Origin: Synechococcales cyanobacterium CRU_2_2
GTDB taxonomy: Bacteria > Cyanobacteriota > Cyanobacteriia > PCC-9006 > JAAUQQ01
DNA: 35,132 nucleotides
Assembly (NCBI GenBank): GCA_012034805.1
Contig: JAAUOP010000041.1
Location: 1 to 35,132 of the forward strand
Direction: 5' to 3'
The notes below the pieces were generated by a model. It did no database searches. It was not told the origin of the DNA and saw only the letters and a list, made by a program, of their open reading frames with translations. Below, one piece after another: positions 16,994 to 24,898 of the stretch. Position 1 is the first letter of the stretch. Each line of letters starts with the position of its first letter. The translations under genes and the position numbers were made by a program.

Positions 16994-17530
16994 TTAGGGC
17001 TGCTTTAGGACAGAAGGGATTGCGGCGATCACCTTGGCGGCGGTCTGCTTCGGCGAGGCTTCGGTATCGGGGACGATGTGTAGGTCGGCTTGGAGGTAGA
17101 GCGATCGCCGTTCTTCCAGCAGCGATCGCAAGGTCTCCTTCGGGTTTTCCGTCAGCAGCAGAGGCCGTTTGTGATCCCGCCGCAGCCTTTCATAGAGCGG
17201 ATCGAGGGGAATATCGAGCCACACGACCAGGCCCTGCTGCAAATGCCCCCAATTGCTGCGCCGCAGCACAATACCGCCCCCCGTGGCAACCACCAACTGC
17301 TTGTAGGCGGATAGCTCGCTCAGGGCGGCACTTTCGAGATCCCGAAAGGCTTCTTCCCCCTGGATTGCAAAAATTTGGGTAATACTTTGCTTCGCCGCTA
17401 GCTCCACAACGGCGTCGCTGTCAAAAAACTGATAGCCCAGCTCCCGAGCGACTAGCTTGCCGACCGTGCTTTTGCCAACACCCATCATGCCGACAAAGTA
17501 AAGATTGAGACCCTGGAGTTTTTCTTTCAC
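16994..17530 (-). CDS. aroK: shikimate kinase
   Basis: Shikimate kinase phosphorylates shikimate at O3 with ATP, the fifth step of the chorismate pathway to aromatic amino acids. The 178-residue protein has the P-loop GMMGVGKST, the shikimate-binding FFDSD, FRDLE, GGGIVLRRSN and the lid arginine region (RRDHKRPLL). Its length is normal. The start is a GTG at 17530 with no clear Shine-Dalgarno sequence. It is a single gene, converging on CRR7 and divergent from the pterin synthase. Confidence 0.96.
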   Translation of the reverse strand: MKEKLQGLNLYFVGMMGVGKSTVGKLVARELGYQFFDSDAVVELAAKQSITQIFAIQGEEAFRDLESAALSELSAYKQLVVATGGGIVLRRSNWGHLQQGLVVWLDIPLDPLYERLRRDHKRPLLLTENPKETLRSLLEERRSLYLQADLHIVPDTEASPKQTAAKVIAAIPSVLKQP

Positions 17531-17727
17531 GGTTTTTTAGGGGCGATCGTCTGAAAATAACTGCAAACCAAAACACTGGCTTAACCCTTGCTGGCTATGC
17601 CCTAGCGCTATTTTACGGCGAGACGGCCCCGAAAAACGTAGCAAAGAACATCTCCAGAAGTTGAGACAAGCTTTTATGCTAGTAGGAGAACCTTGATGAA
17701 ACTTAACACTGCACCTAGCGATCGCCC

Positions 17728-18602
17728 ATGAAATGCGTAATCAACCGCCGCGCCCAGTTTTCTGCTAGCCATCGCTATTGGCTGCCCGAGCTGAGTGATG
17801 CGGAAAATCAGCAGCGGTTTGGAGCTTGCTCCCAAGCCCCCGGCCACGGCCACAACTACGAACTCTTCGTCTCCATGGCAGGAGATCTAGACGAGTATGG
17901 AATGGTACTCAACCTTTCCGACGTTAAGCCTGTGATTCAGGAGCAGGTGACCCGTCAGCTAGATTTTTCTTGCTTAAATGATGCTTGGCCTGAATTTGAA
18001 GCCACGTTGCCGACGACGGAAAATGTCGCGCGAGTCATTTGGCAGCGGCTTGCGCCCTATCTGCCGTTGGTGCGAATTCAGCTGTTTGAAAACCCCGAAC
18101 TTTGGGCCGACTATACCGGAGATGACATGGAAGCTTATTTGACGATTCGAACCCACTTCAGCGCCGCACACCGCCTAGCCAATCCCAAGCTGAGCTTTGA
18201 GGAAAACTCGGCGATTTATGGCAAGTGCGCTCGCCCCCACGGCCATGGCCACAATTACCATTAGAAGTGACGATTAAGGGTCAAATCGATCCGCGCACCG
18301 GCATGTTGGCCGATTTGGTTGCAGTCCAAAATGTGATTAATGAGCATGTGGTTGAACCCTTTGACCACACGTTCTTGAATAAAGACATTGCCTACTTTGC
18401 TGAGGTGGTTCCCACTGCAGAAAATATCGCGGTTCATATTCGCAGTTTGCTGGCAGCTCCGATGCAGGAGACTGGGGCGCAGTTGCACAAGGTCAAGCTG
18501 ATTGAAAGCCCCAACAATTCGGCTGAGGTCTATTGCGAAGCGCCCGTTGAGCCGATGATGACCCTGCAAACCGATGTAGGCCGGGAACTCGCAACGGTTT
18601 AG
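17728..18602 (+). pseudogene. double-domain 6-carboxytetrahydropterin synthase (QueD/6-PTPS family), frame broken at 18261
   Basis: Two T-fold pterin synthase domains sit in tandem. Domain 1 has SASHRYW and CSQAPGHGHNYEL; domain 2 has SAAHRLA and CARPHGHGHNYH, then LEVTIKGQIDPRTGMLADLVAV. Each domain keeps the zinc histidines and a cysteine, so both could be active. As written, the frame stops at a TAG right after GHGHNYH. Adding one T at 18261-18262 (CATTTAGAA) restores GHGHNYHLEVTIKG and gives about 291 residues, the size of the double-domain cyanobacterial proteins. The second half is open in another frame to 18602. The enzyme turns dihydroneopterin triphosphate into 6-carboxy- or 6-pyruvoyl-tetrahydropterin for queuosine or pterin cofactors. 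A consensus error is more likely than a real mutation because the downstream part is well conserved. Confidence 0.85.
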
Positions 18603-18613
18603 AGTTCGGCGAG

Positions 18614-18652
18614 GCGATCGTGTTGGGCGTTCGTGTTGGGCGTTCGTGTTGG
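18614..18652. repeat. tandem repeat, 3 x 13 bp
   Basis: GCGATCGTGTTGG is followed by two copies of GCGTTCGTGTTGG, and then by the HIP1 octamer GCGATCGC. The array looks built from HIP1-derived units. Confidence 0.85.
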
Positions 18653-18676
18653 GCGATCGCCCGTTTTCTACGTTTC

Positions 18677-18796
18677 CTAAAACCAGGGCTTGGCATTCTC
18701 CAGGCTCTGGCCCATCAAAGGAGCTTCGGGGCATTCTCCCATTTCGAGGATGCGTTTACCCTGGGCGATCGACCCGCGATCGACTGAGTACGGCAT
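18677..18796 (-). CDS. 39-residue hypothetical protein
   Basis: A short ATG frame reads MPYSVDRGSIAQGKRILEMG, then a Cys-Pro-Glu, and ends SLENAKPWF. An in-frame TAA lies six codons upstream of the ATG, so it is not the tail of a longer frame as written. Codon use and composition look like real protein, with no membrane segment. There is no clear Shine-Dalgarno sequence. It lies between the pterin synthase and the divergent Uma2 gene. I do not recognise it; it could be a genuine small protein or a remnant. Confidence 0.4.
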   Translation of the reverse strand: MPYSVDRGSIAQGKRILEMGECPEAPLMGQSLENAKPWF

Positions 18797-18855
18797 GAAT
18801 TGAAGAGAATTCTGTTAGAGTTGAGCTGGTTTTTTGCCTATAATCCGGTGCTTTC

Positions 18856-19518
18856 ATGATGCCTGTGGTGTTGGTTTCGCCTCAGATGACCCTACCCCAG
18901 TGGCAAGCGGCTAGCTGGGAAGATTATGTGCGGTTGCGGGATGGGGCAGACGATCGGCAGCGGCTGTTTTTTCATCAGAATGGGTTATTGGTGAAGGATA
19001 TGGGTTGGGAAGGCATCAGCCATTCGCAGGTGAAGGATTTGTTTATCCTGCTGATGGGGTTGTGGTTCATCGCCCATCCAGAGCAGGAAGTGCAGTCGAT
19101 GAGTGGCTGTTTAATTGAGCGATCGGGTTCGCAGGCGGCGGCCCCGGATTTGATGTTGTATGTGGGGGAAGGTTGCCCGCAGTGGGAGGCAGGTGAGCCA
19201 CGGCGGGTGGACCTAGACAAATGGCGGGTGCCGGATTTGGTGGGCGAGATTGCGGATACAACGTTGGCGACGGATTTGGATGAGATGAAGCAGCTTTATG
19301 CGGCGTTGGGGATTGGGGAATATTGGGTGATTGATGTGCAGGGGCGGCGGGTGATGATTTTTGGGTTGGGAGAGAGTGGGAAGTATCAGCAGTGTGCGGT
19401 TTCGCGGGTGTTGGTGGGGGTGACGACGGGGTTGTTGGAGGAGACGTTGGGGCAGTTTGTGCAGGGGACGAATATTAGTGCGGCGAATTGGTTTATGCAG
19501 CAGGTAAAGGCGGGTTAG
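18856..19518 (+). CDS. Uma2-family endonuclease-like protein
   Basis: This 220-residue protein belongs to the Uma2 family (PF05685) of the PD-(D/E)XK nuclease fold, which is greatly expanded in cyanobacteria. Visible motifs are the aromatic-rich start (MTLPQWQAASWEDYVRL), GWEGISHSQV, AAPDLMLYVG (the PD motif), VPDLVGEIADTT and YAALGIGEYWVID. Despite the name, the cellular role of these proteins is not settled. It stands alone, on the opposite strand to the 39-residue ORF and followed by the AT-rich gene. Confidence 0.87.
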   Translation: MMPVVLVSPQMTLPQWQAASWEDYVRLRDGADDRQRLFFHQNGLLVKDMGWEGISHSQVKDLFILLMGLWFIAHPEQEVQSMSGCLIERSGSQAAAPDLMLYVGEGCPQWEAGEPRRVDLDKWRVPDLVGEIADTTLATDLDEMKQLYAALGIGEYWVIDVQGRRVMIFGLGESGKYQQCAVSRVLVGVTTGLLEETLGQFVQGTNISAANWFMQQVKAG

Positions 19519-19687
19519 GAGTTGTTTGTGCGCGGCTGGTTAAGTGAGGGTACACAATTATGGGTAGGGTACGTTACCGCTAACCCGTGCTTGATTCCAC
19601 TGACCGACTTAAAAGCAAAATACAATTGCTAAAATCGACAAGAAATCAAACAATCTTGCAGGCTATGTTGAAAATCAGAGGTTTGTG

Positions 19688-20479
19688 ATGGGAGAGGCCT
19701 GGAGCAAGCTGAGAAAGCGTAATCAAGCTAAAACAAAACTCACTGAGTTGATCGACAGAAGAGACCAAGTAGTTGTTATTCACTACTCATGTGAGAGCTT
19801 TTATAATCGTCCCGATGGCTCATCACCAAGAATTACATCTATTGCTGTAAGAAATCTGGAAAATGCACAAACAAAATCTTTTTCAATTCACCAGGTCGCA
19901 GAACGAAAAGGCCATTCAGGCACCTCGCTAGAACAGCATTACAATGAGCTTGAGAAGCTCATGCTTGATGAGTTTTACGAATATGTCAATCGACATATTG
20001 GTTATATATGGTTGCATTGGAATATGAGAGATATTAATTATGGTTTTCCTGCAATAGCTCATCGCTACAGGGTTCTCGGGGGAATGCCCGAAGAATTTAA
20101 TGAAACAAAGTTGATAGATTTATCGCGATTGCTAACTGCATTCTATGGAGACAATTATATAGGACATCCTCGACTAAAAAAATTAACAGAAAAGAATCGA
20201 ATGACGCACAGAGACTTCTTGGATGGTTCGGCTGAAGCTGAGGCTTTTTCTAATAAGGAGTATGTTCGGCTTCATCAATCTACTCTTAGAAAAGTAAATG
20301 TTTTCGGGAGTTTACTTGAACGTACTGTTGATGGATCACTGAAAACTGATTCTACGTGGAGAGATATTTATGGGGGCTATCCATCGGCAGGCATAGAATT
20401 AATCAAAGAAAATCCTGTCATTAGCGGAGTCGTTGGGCTAATTGGTTTTGTTAGTTCTGTTATCGGCCTATTGAAGTAG
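19688..20479 (+). CDS. unknown protein with DEDD (DnaQ-like) exonuclease features and a hydrophobic C-terminal tail
   Basis: This is a 263-residue protein I cannot assign to a named family. VVVIHYSCESFYNR could be a degenerate Exo I (Ser where the first Asp is expected, Glu kept). YIWLHWNMRDINYGFPAIAHRY fits Exo II (Asn...Asp). MTHRDFLDGSAEAEAF fits Exo III (H-x4-D). The last 20 residues (PVISGVVGLIGFVSSVIGLL) are a likely membrane helix or hydrophobic tail. The gene is clearly richer in A+T than its neighbours, uses AGA/AGG arginine codons and lacks HIP1 sites, which suggests horizontal transfer. I chose the ATG at 19688, which has AGAGG seven bases upstream; a GTG precedes it at 19685. It ends 15 bp before bioA. 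A defence or regulatory role is only a guess. Confidence 0.6.
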   Translation: MGEAWSKLRKRNQAKTKLTELIDRRDQVVVIHYSCESFYNRPDGSSPRITSIAVRNLENAQTKSFSIHQVAERKGHSGTSLEQHYNELEKLMLDEFYEYVNRHIGYIWLHWNMRDINYGFPAIAHRYRVLGGMPEEFNETKLIDLSRLLTAFYGDNYIGHPRLKKLTEKNRMTHRDFLDGSAEAEAFSNKEYVRLHQSTLRKVNVFGSLLERTVDGSLKTDSTWRDIYGGYPSAGIELIKENPVISGVVGLIGFVSSVIGLLK

Positions 20480-20494
20480 CTCAGGGTTTGTGAG

Positions 20495-21777
20495 ATGAAT
20501 TTTTTAAACACCCCAGAACTCCTCGAACTCGATCGCCAGCACGTCTGGCACCCCTATGCGGCCATGCCCAATCCGCTGCCGGTTTTTCCGGTCAAATCGG
20601 CCCAGGGTGTCTATTTGGAACTCGAAGACGGTCGTAAATTGGTGGATGGCATGTCCTCCTGGTGGGCGTGTATCCACGGCTATGGCCATCCTCGGTTGAA
20701 CCAGGCGGCCAAAGACCAGATCGATCGCATGTCCCACGTGATGTTTGGTGGTCTCACCCATCAACCCGCCGTTCAGTTAGCCCAACAACTTGTTCGCCTC
20801 ACTCCCGAACCGCTACAGCAAGTCTTTTTTCGGACTCCGGTTCTGTCGCGGTGGAAGTGGCGCTGAAAGTGGCGATTCAGTATTGGTTTAACTTGGGCAA
20901 ACCCGAGAAAAATCGCTTTTTAACGATTCGGGGCGGCTACCATGGCGATATTTTTGCAGCCATGTCCGTGTGCGATCCGGTGAACGGAATGCATCATTTG
21001 TTCAAAGCAGTGTTGCGCCAGCAATTCTTTGCTGATGTGCCCCATGTCAGCTTCGATGCTCCCTGGAACGGAGCCGATATCAAGAGCTTTGCAGACCAAC
21101 TAGAAGCGCATCACACAGAAATCGCCGCTGCCATCTTCGAGCCCGTCGTGCAGGGGGCCGGGGGGATGTGGTTTTATCATCCCGAGTATGTGCGGCAGGC
21201 AAAAGCCCTTTGTGAGCAATACGACGTGCTGCTGATTCTGGATGAAATTGCCACAGGCTTTGGCCGTACGGGGCGGATGTTTGCCTGCGAGTATGCTGGA
21301 ATCTCACCGGATATTTTGTGTTTGGGCAAGGCGTTGACCGGGGGGATGTTGTCCTTGGCTGCGACGCTGACGACGAGGCGGGTAAGTCAGGCCTTTGCCC
21401 AGGGCGAGGCGGGGGTGTTGATGCATGGGCCGACGTTTATGGCCAATCCGCTGGCCTGTGCCGTGGCGATCGAGAGCATCGCGATCCTAGAAGATTCAGA
21501 CTGGCCGGGGCAAGTGGCGACGATCGCCCACCAACTCAAAACCGAGCTTGAACCCTGTCGATCGCACCCCGCCGTCAAAGACGTCCGGGTGCTCGGTGCC
21601 ATCGGCGTCGTGGAACTGCACGAACCCGTGGATATGGCGCAGATTCAGCCCCGGTTGGTCGAAGCAGGCGCGTGGCTGCGACCCTTCGGGCGGCTGGTCT
21701 ATACGATGCCGCCCTACGGGATCGAGCCAAAGGAACTGCGGGTGGTCACGGAGGCGATTCTGCGAAGCTTGGCCTAG
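20495..21777 (+). pseudogene. bioA: adenosylmethionine-8-amino-7-oxononanoate aminotransferase, frame broken at a T6 run
   Basis: BioA transfers an amino group from S-adenosylmethionine to 7-keto-8-aminopelargonate in biotin synthesis, using PLP. The first frame (20495 onward) has [24 protein letters not shown] and [18 protein letters not shown], and reaches LQQVFF before leaving the family ([11 protein letters not shown]). The second frame continues with [40 protein letters not shown] and LCLGKALTGG with the PLP lysine, ending at 21777. Adding one T to the T6 run at 20825-20830 joins them into a normal protein of about 427 residues. Biotin synthesis is normally needed, so a consensus error is likely. 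No other bio gene is next to it. Confidence 0.92.
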
Positions 21778-21831
21778 TGGCTTACCGTTTAGCCCACCGT
21801 CTAGCCTATCGTCTGGCCCACCGTCTTGCGG

Positions 21832-22008
21832 CTAGGAACCGCAGCCGCAGCCGCTTTTGCCGCAACCCTTGCCGTCAGCGTGGCCGTTGGCACAGGCCTC
21901 ACAGCAGTAGTATTGGCCGCCTTTTTCGATCGCCGTGGCCGGATCGACGGTGCAGCTACATTTGCCGCAGGCACAGGTGATGGATTCAGTCAGGGTTTGA
22001 GTGGTCAT
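21832..22008 (-). CDS. smtA: metallothionein, SmtA/BmtA type
   Basis: This is a 58-residue cysteine-rich protein that binds zinc and similar metals in the cytoplasm. It starts MTTQTLTESITCACGKCSCT, has VDPATAIEKGGQYYCCEACA in the middle and ends KGCGKSGCGCGS. Ten cysteines are present. Compared with S. elongatus SmtA (nine Cys, two His), it keeps the first zinc histidine (H43), has Lys in place of the second (H49), and gains a cysteine next to C35 (YYCCEAC). The ATG has AGGAGC five bases upstream. It is divergent from smtB, with an SmtB-type inverted repeat between them, so zinc-induced expression is expected. Confidence 0.93.
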   Translation of the reverse strand: MTTQTLTESITCACGKCSCTVDPATAIEKGGQYYCCEACANGHADGKGCGKSGCGCGS

Positions 22009-22036
22009 GGTGCTGCTCCTAAGGGAGTGAGGATTT

Positions 22037-22054
22037 GAATCAAATACTTGATTC
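22037..22054. promoter_or_regulatory. probable SmtB operator
   Basis: GAATCAA and TTGATTC form a perfect 7-bp inverted repeat with a 4-base spacer, 28 bases before the smtA start, in the divergent smtA/smtB gap. The half-site TGAATCAA resembles the known operators of cyanobacterial ArsR/SmtB repressors. TGTTCAT (22069-22075) and ATGAACA (22114-22120) form a second, distant pair. Confidence 0.6.
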
Positions 22055-22114
22055 GATTGATAAACAAGTGTTCATGGGTTAAGTGTAGTGTATTTTTTGC
22101 AAATGTGCAAATAG

Positions 22115-22525
22115 ATGAACAGTGATTCAGGTATTCTTGAGGAAACGTTTGCGATCGCCATGGTTTCTTCCCCCGCTCAGTCCGCTGATGCCCAGCCTAT
22201 CGAGGGCTCCGATCATCTCACTGCCCTGAGAGGCCAAGTGATCAATGCCGAAAAGGCCCAGCGCATGGCGGAGTTCTTTGCAGTTTTGGGGGATCCGAAT
22301 CGCTGGCGCATTTTGTCGGCGTTGGCCGTTGCAGAACTGCGGGTGAGCGACTTGGCTCGAGTGGTCGAGATGAGCGAGTCGGCGGTGTCCCATCAGTTGC
22401 GGGTGCTGCGATCGATGCGCTTTGTCGGCTACACCAAGCAGGGGCGCAACGTGGTTTATCGGCTCAAAGATCACCATATTTTGAATCTCTACCGCGATGT
22501 TTCCGAACATTTAGATGAACCATAG
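22115..22525 (+). CDS. smtB: zinc-sensing ArsR/SmtB-family repressor
   Basis: This winged-helix dimer represses smtA and is released from DNA by zinc. AEFFAVLGDPNRWRILSAL, VSDLARVVEMSESAVSHQLRVLRS (recognition helix) and QGRNVVYRLKDHHI are typical. The alpha-5 metal site of SmtB is fully kept: D and H of DHH, then H and E of EHLDE, at the same spacing as D104, H106, H117 and E120. The alpha-3N site is missing: there is no cysteine, and ELRVSDL replaces ELCVGDL. The frame from 22115 gives 136 residues; an ATG at 22160 would give 121, close to the 122 of S. elongatus SmtB, and neither has a good ribosome binding site. Confidence 0.93.
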   Translation: MNSDSGILEETFAIAMVSSPAQSADAQPIEGSDHLTALRGQVINAEKAQRMAEFFAVLGDPNRWRILSALAVAELRVSDLARVVEMSESAVSHQLRVLRSMRFVGYTKQGRNVVYRLKDHHILNLYRDVSEHLDEP

Positions 22526-22590
22526 GGTGCGTTGACCCAATGCATCTTGTCGTTCAAGCACAGCCCTAACACCCCGGAGCCTCCACTCGA

Positions 22591-24120
22591 ATGATTGCCA
22601 CAACTACTGCTTCCCTCACCCATGAATCGCCCTGCCTCAGCGGTAGGGAGGCTGAGCTTGCCGCTCTAACCCAGCAGACGACACCGATCTATTTGCCCCG
22701 AACTCAGCTCGACCTCAGCCAAATTCAGTCCGGGTTTGCTTGTGCGTTGCACATGCACCAGCCAACCATTCCGGCGGGGCAAGACGGCAGTTTAATCTGC
22801 AACCTCCAGCATATGTTCGAGCACTCCCATGAGGGCGACAATCACAATGCAGCGGTTTTCGCAGACTGCTATGGGCGCATGGGTGACTTCATCCCGCAGT
22901 TGCTCGACCAGGGCTGCAACCCGCGCATCATGCTCGACTACTCGGGCAATCTGCTCTGGGGACTGGAGCAAATGGGACGACAGGATGTCCTGGATAAATT
23001 GCGGCGGCTGGCCTGCGACGATCGCTATTGGCCCCACGTCGAATGGCTTGGTACGATGTGGAGCCATGCGGTTGTGCCTTCAACCCCGATTCCAGATCTC
23101 AAGCTGCACATCCAAGCCTGGCAGCACCATTTTGCCGCGCTGTTTGGCGACGCAGCTCTCAGCCGAGTCAAGGGCTTCTCGCCGCCGGAGATGCATTTGC
23201 CGAACCATCCCGATATGCTCTACGCCTATATCAAAGCCTTGAAGGATTGCGGCTATCGCTGGTTGTTGGCGCAAGAGCACACCATCGAACGATTGGACGG
23301 TGCTGGCCTGCGCCAGGCCGACAAGTACTTACCCAATCGCCTGATTGCCCGCAATTCCAGCGGTGAAACCATCAGTATCACCGCTCTGATCAAAACTCAG
23401 GGTTCTGACACCAAGCTCGTGGCTCAGATGCAGCCTTACTTTGAAGCGAAGGGCTGGGGACGTCAGCGCTTGGGTGAAGGTTCGGATGGCATGGAAGTTC
23501 CGTCGCTGGTGTCACAAATTGCGGATGGTGAGAACGGTGGCGTGATGATGAATGAATATCCCCGTGATCTGTTTCGGGTGTATTACGAAATGCGCGATCG
23601 CGCCAACACCCCCACCAGCACCGTCGCCCTCAACGGCACCGAGTATCTCGCGCTGATCGAGGCGGCAGGAGCCAACCCTGACGACTATCCGGTGTGTCAG
23701 GCAGTGCAGCAGCATAAGATTTGGCAGTGGCTCGAGAGTGCAGAGGCCTTAGAAGCGCAAACCGAAGCGCAAACCGAAGCGCAAACCGAAGCGCAAACCG
23801 TGGAGGCCGCGATTCGATCGCTGCGCACTTCCGACCCAAGTTTCACCCTCGACGGTGCATCTTGGACGAATGACCTGAGCTGGGTGGCAGGCTACGACAA
23901 TGTTCTCGAGCCGATGCAAGACCTGAGCGATCGCTTCCATCAACGTTACGATCCCCTCGTCGCCCAGACTCCCGAAATTACGGCGACGCCTGGCTATCAA
24001 GCCAGCTTATTGCACCTATTGCTACTCCAAACCAGTTGCTTCCGCTACTGGGGCCAGGGCGTCTGGACGGACTATGCTCAAGAACTGTACCGGCGAGGCG
24101 TGGAGTGCCTGGCGCTTTGA
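22591..24120 (+). CDS. glycoside hydrolase family 57 protein
   Basis: This is a 509-residue alpha-glucan-acting enzyme or relative. FACALHMHQPTIP near residue 55 is the GH57 opening strand with its catalytic-site histidines. GFSPPEMHLPNHP (Glu near 201) carries the likely nucleophile. ADGENGGVMMNEYP holds the region of the later catalytic acid. GH57 members in cyanobacteria act as alpha-amylase, amylopullulanase or branching enzyme on glycogen; the exact reaction cannot be read from this. A stretch of (EAQT)4 encoded by a 4 x 12 bp repeat (23752-23799) sits in a variable loop. It is 65 bp downstream of smtB, with no obvious link. Confidence 0.87.
   Translation: MIATTTASLTHESPCLSGREAELAALTQQTTPIYLPRTQLDLSQIQSGFACALHMHQPTIPAGQDGSLICNLQHMFEHSHEGDNHNAAVFADCYGRMGDFIPQLLDQGCNPRIMLDYSGNLLWGLEQMGRQDVLDKLRRLACDDRYWPHVEWLGTMWSHAVVPSTPIPDLKLHIQAWQHHFAALFGDAALSRVKGFSPPEMHLPNHPDMLYAYIKALKDCGYRWLLAQEHTIERLDGAGLRQADKYLPNRLIARNSSGETISITALIKTQGSDTKLVAQMQPYFEAKGWGRQRLGEGSDGMEVPSLVSQIADGENGGVMMNEYPRDLFRVYYEMRDRANTPTSTVALNGTEYLALIEAAGANPDDYPVCQAVQQHKIWQWLESAEALEAQTEAQTEAQTEAQTVEAAIRSLRTSDPSFTLDGASWTNDLSWVAGYDNVLEPMQDLSDRFHQRYDPLVAQTPEITATPGYQASLLHLLLLQTSCFRYWGQGVWTDYAQELYRRGVECLAL
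23752..23799. repeat. tandem repeat, 4 x 12 bp, inside the GH57 gene
   Basis: Four perfect copies of GAAGCGCAAACC encode EAQT four times. The unit length is a multiple of three, so changes in copy number keep the frame. Confidence 0.95.
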
Positions 24121-24147
24121 GGCCTAACGTTGAGGCCTCACTGAAGT

Positions 24148-24792
24148 CTAACTGAGTAACAGCGGCTGGGCTGCGGGGGGGTGAAAATCGTCGTCCCAGG
24201 GCCAGCGGCTGTTTTTGTCTTGCCACACGAGCTGCATGACGGGGTAGTCTGGCGTGCTGTTAAACCAGGTTGCCCAGTAAAGGTATTGGGTTTTGGCCTC
24301 GGGGCGACAAGTTTTGAACTGGATAGCATAGCCCTCGATGTCCTGGAGGGGCAGATCGGTTTGGGGGGCCTTGCCTGAGGCGATGCGTTTGACATAAAAC
24401 CCCAGTAGCGAGCTGGCGGCACTGGCACCCAAGCCAATGCAGATCAACTCGGGGTGGGAAAAATTGTGCCAGAGACCAACGGTATAGCTAAAGGCTGGCC
24501 CCGGTTGTCCAGGGTTACAGCCGACCTCAACGCTCATGAGGTGGCAGTTGTCGGGGCCTTCGAGGGCATCCAGCACGATCGCCTCCTCGGGAGTGTGTCT
24601 GAGCGAGGCGATCGCCGCTTGCCACACCCCCGGTGCGAGCTCGTTGCCCTCGGCTTCTCGGAATAGCTCGGTGGCTGCAACATAGCCCCATCTGCGCAAA
24701 AAGTTGGTCACCAAGGTGGTAGCGGGATAATAGTCTTTCTGGAGGAGGCGCGATCGCAAGACCTCAATGTTTTCGGAATAGCCTGGGTTCAT
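24148..24792 (-). CDS. DUF4262-like protein
   Basis: This is a 214-residue soluble protein. The block PGPAFSYTVGLWHNFSHPELICIGLGASAA is the hallmark of DUF4262, whose function is unknown. LYWATWFNSTPDYPVMQLVWQDKNSRWPWDDDF near the end is also typical. The ATG at 24792 is the only sensible start. It converges on the GH57 gene with 27 bp between the stops, and a TGAGGCCT/AGGCCTCA inverted repeat lies there. Confidence 0.75.
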   Translation of the reverse strand: MNPGYSENIEVLRSRLLQKDYYPATTLVTNFLRRWGYVAATELFREAEGNELAPGVWQAAIASLRHTPEEAIVLDALEGPDNCHLMSVEVGCNPGQPGPAFSYTVGLWHNFSHPELICIGLGASAASSLLGFYVKRIASGKAPQTDLPLQDIEGYAIQFKTCRPEAKTQYLYWATWFNSTPDYPVMQLVWQDKNSRWPWDDDFHPPAAQPLLLS

Positions 24793-24898
24793 AGCCGCGA
24801 CAAATTGCTGGAAGGGAAGGCGCTAGTTTCAGGGTACCCAGACGATTCTGGCAAATCCTGACCGAGGGCCATGGAATTGAGCCCCGCGATCGGGCATC

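Noticed and set aside
24118..24140. TGAGGCCT/AGGCCTCA inverted repeat between GH57 and DUF4262 genes
   Set aside because: Could be a convergent terminator, but no T-run follows on either strand and it is also just a short direct repeat.
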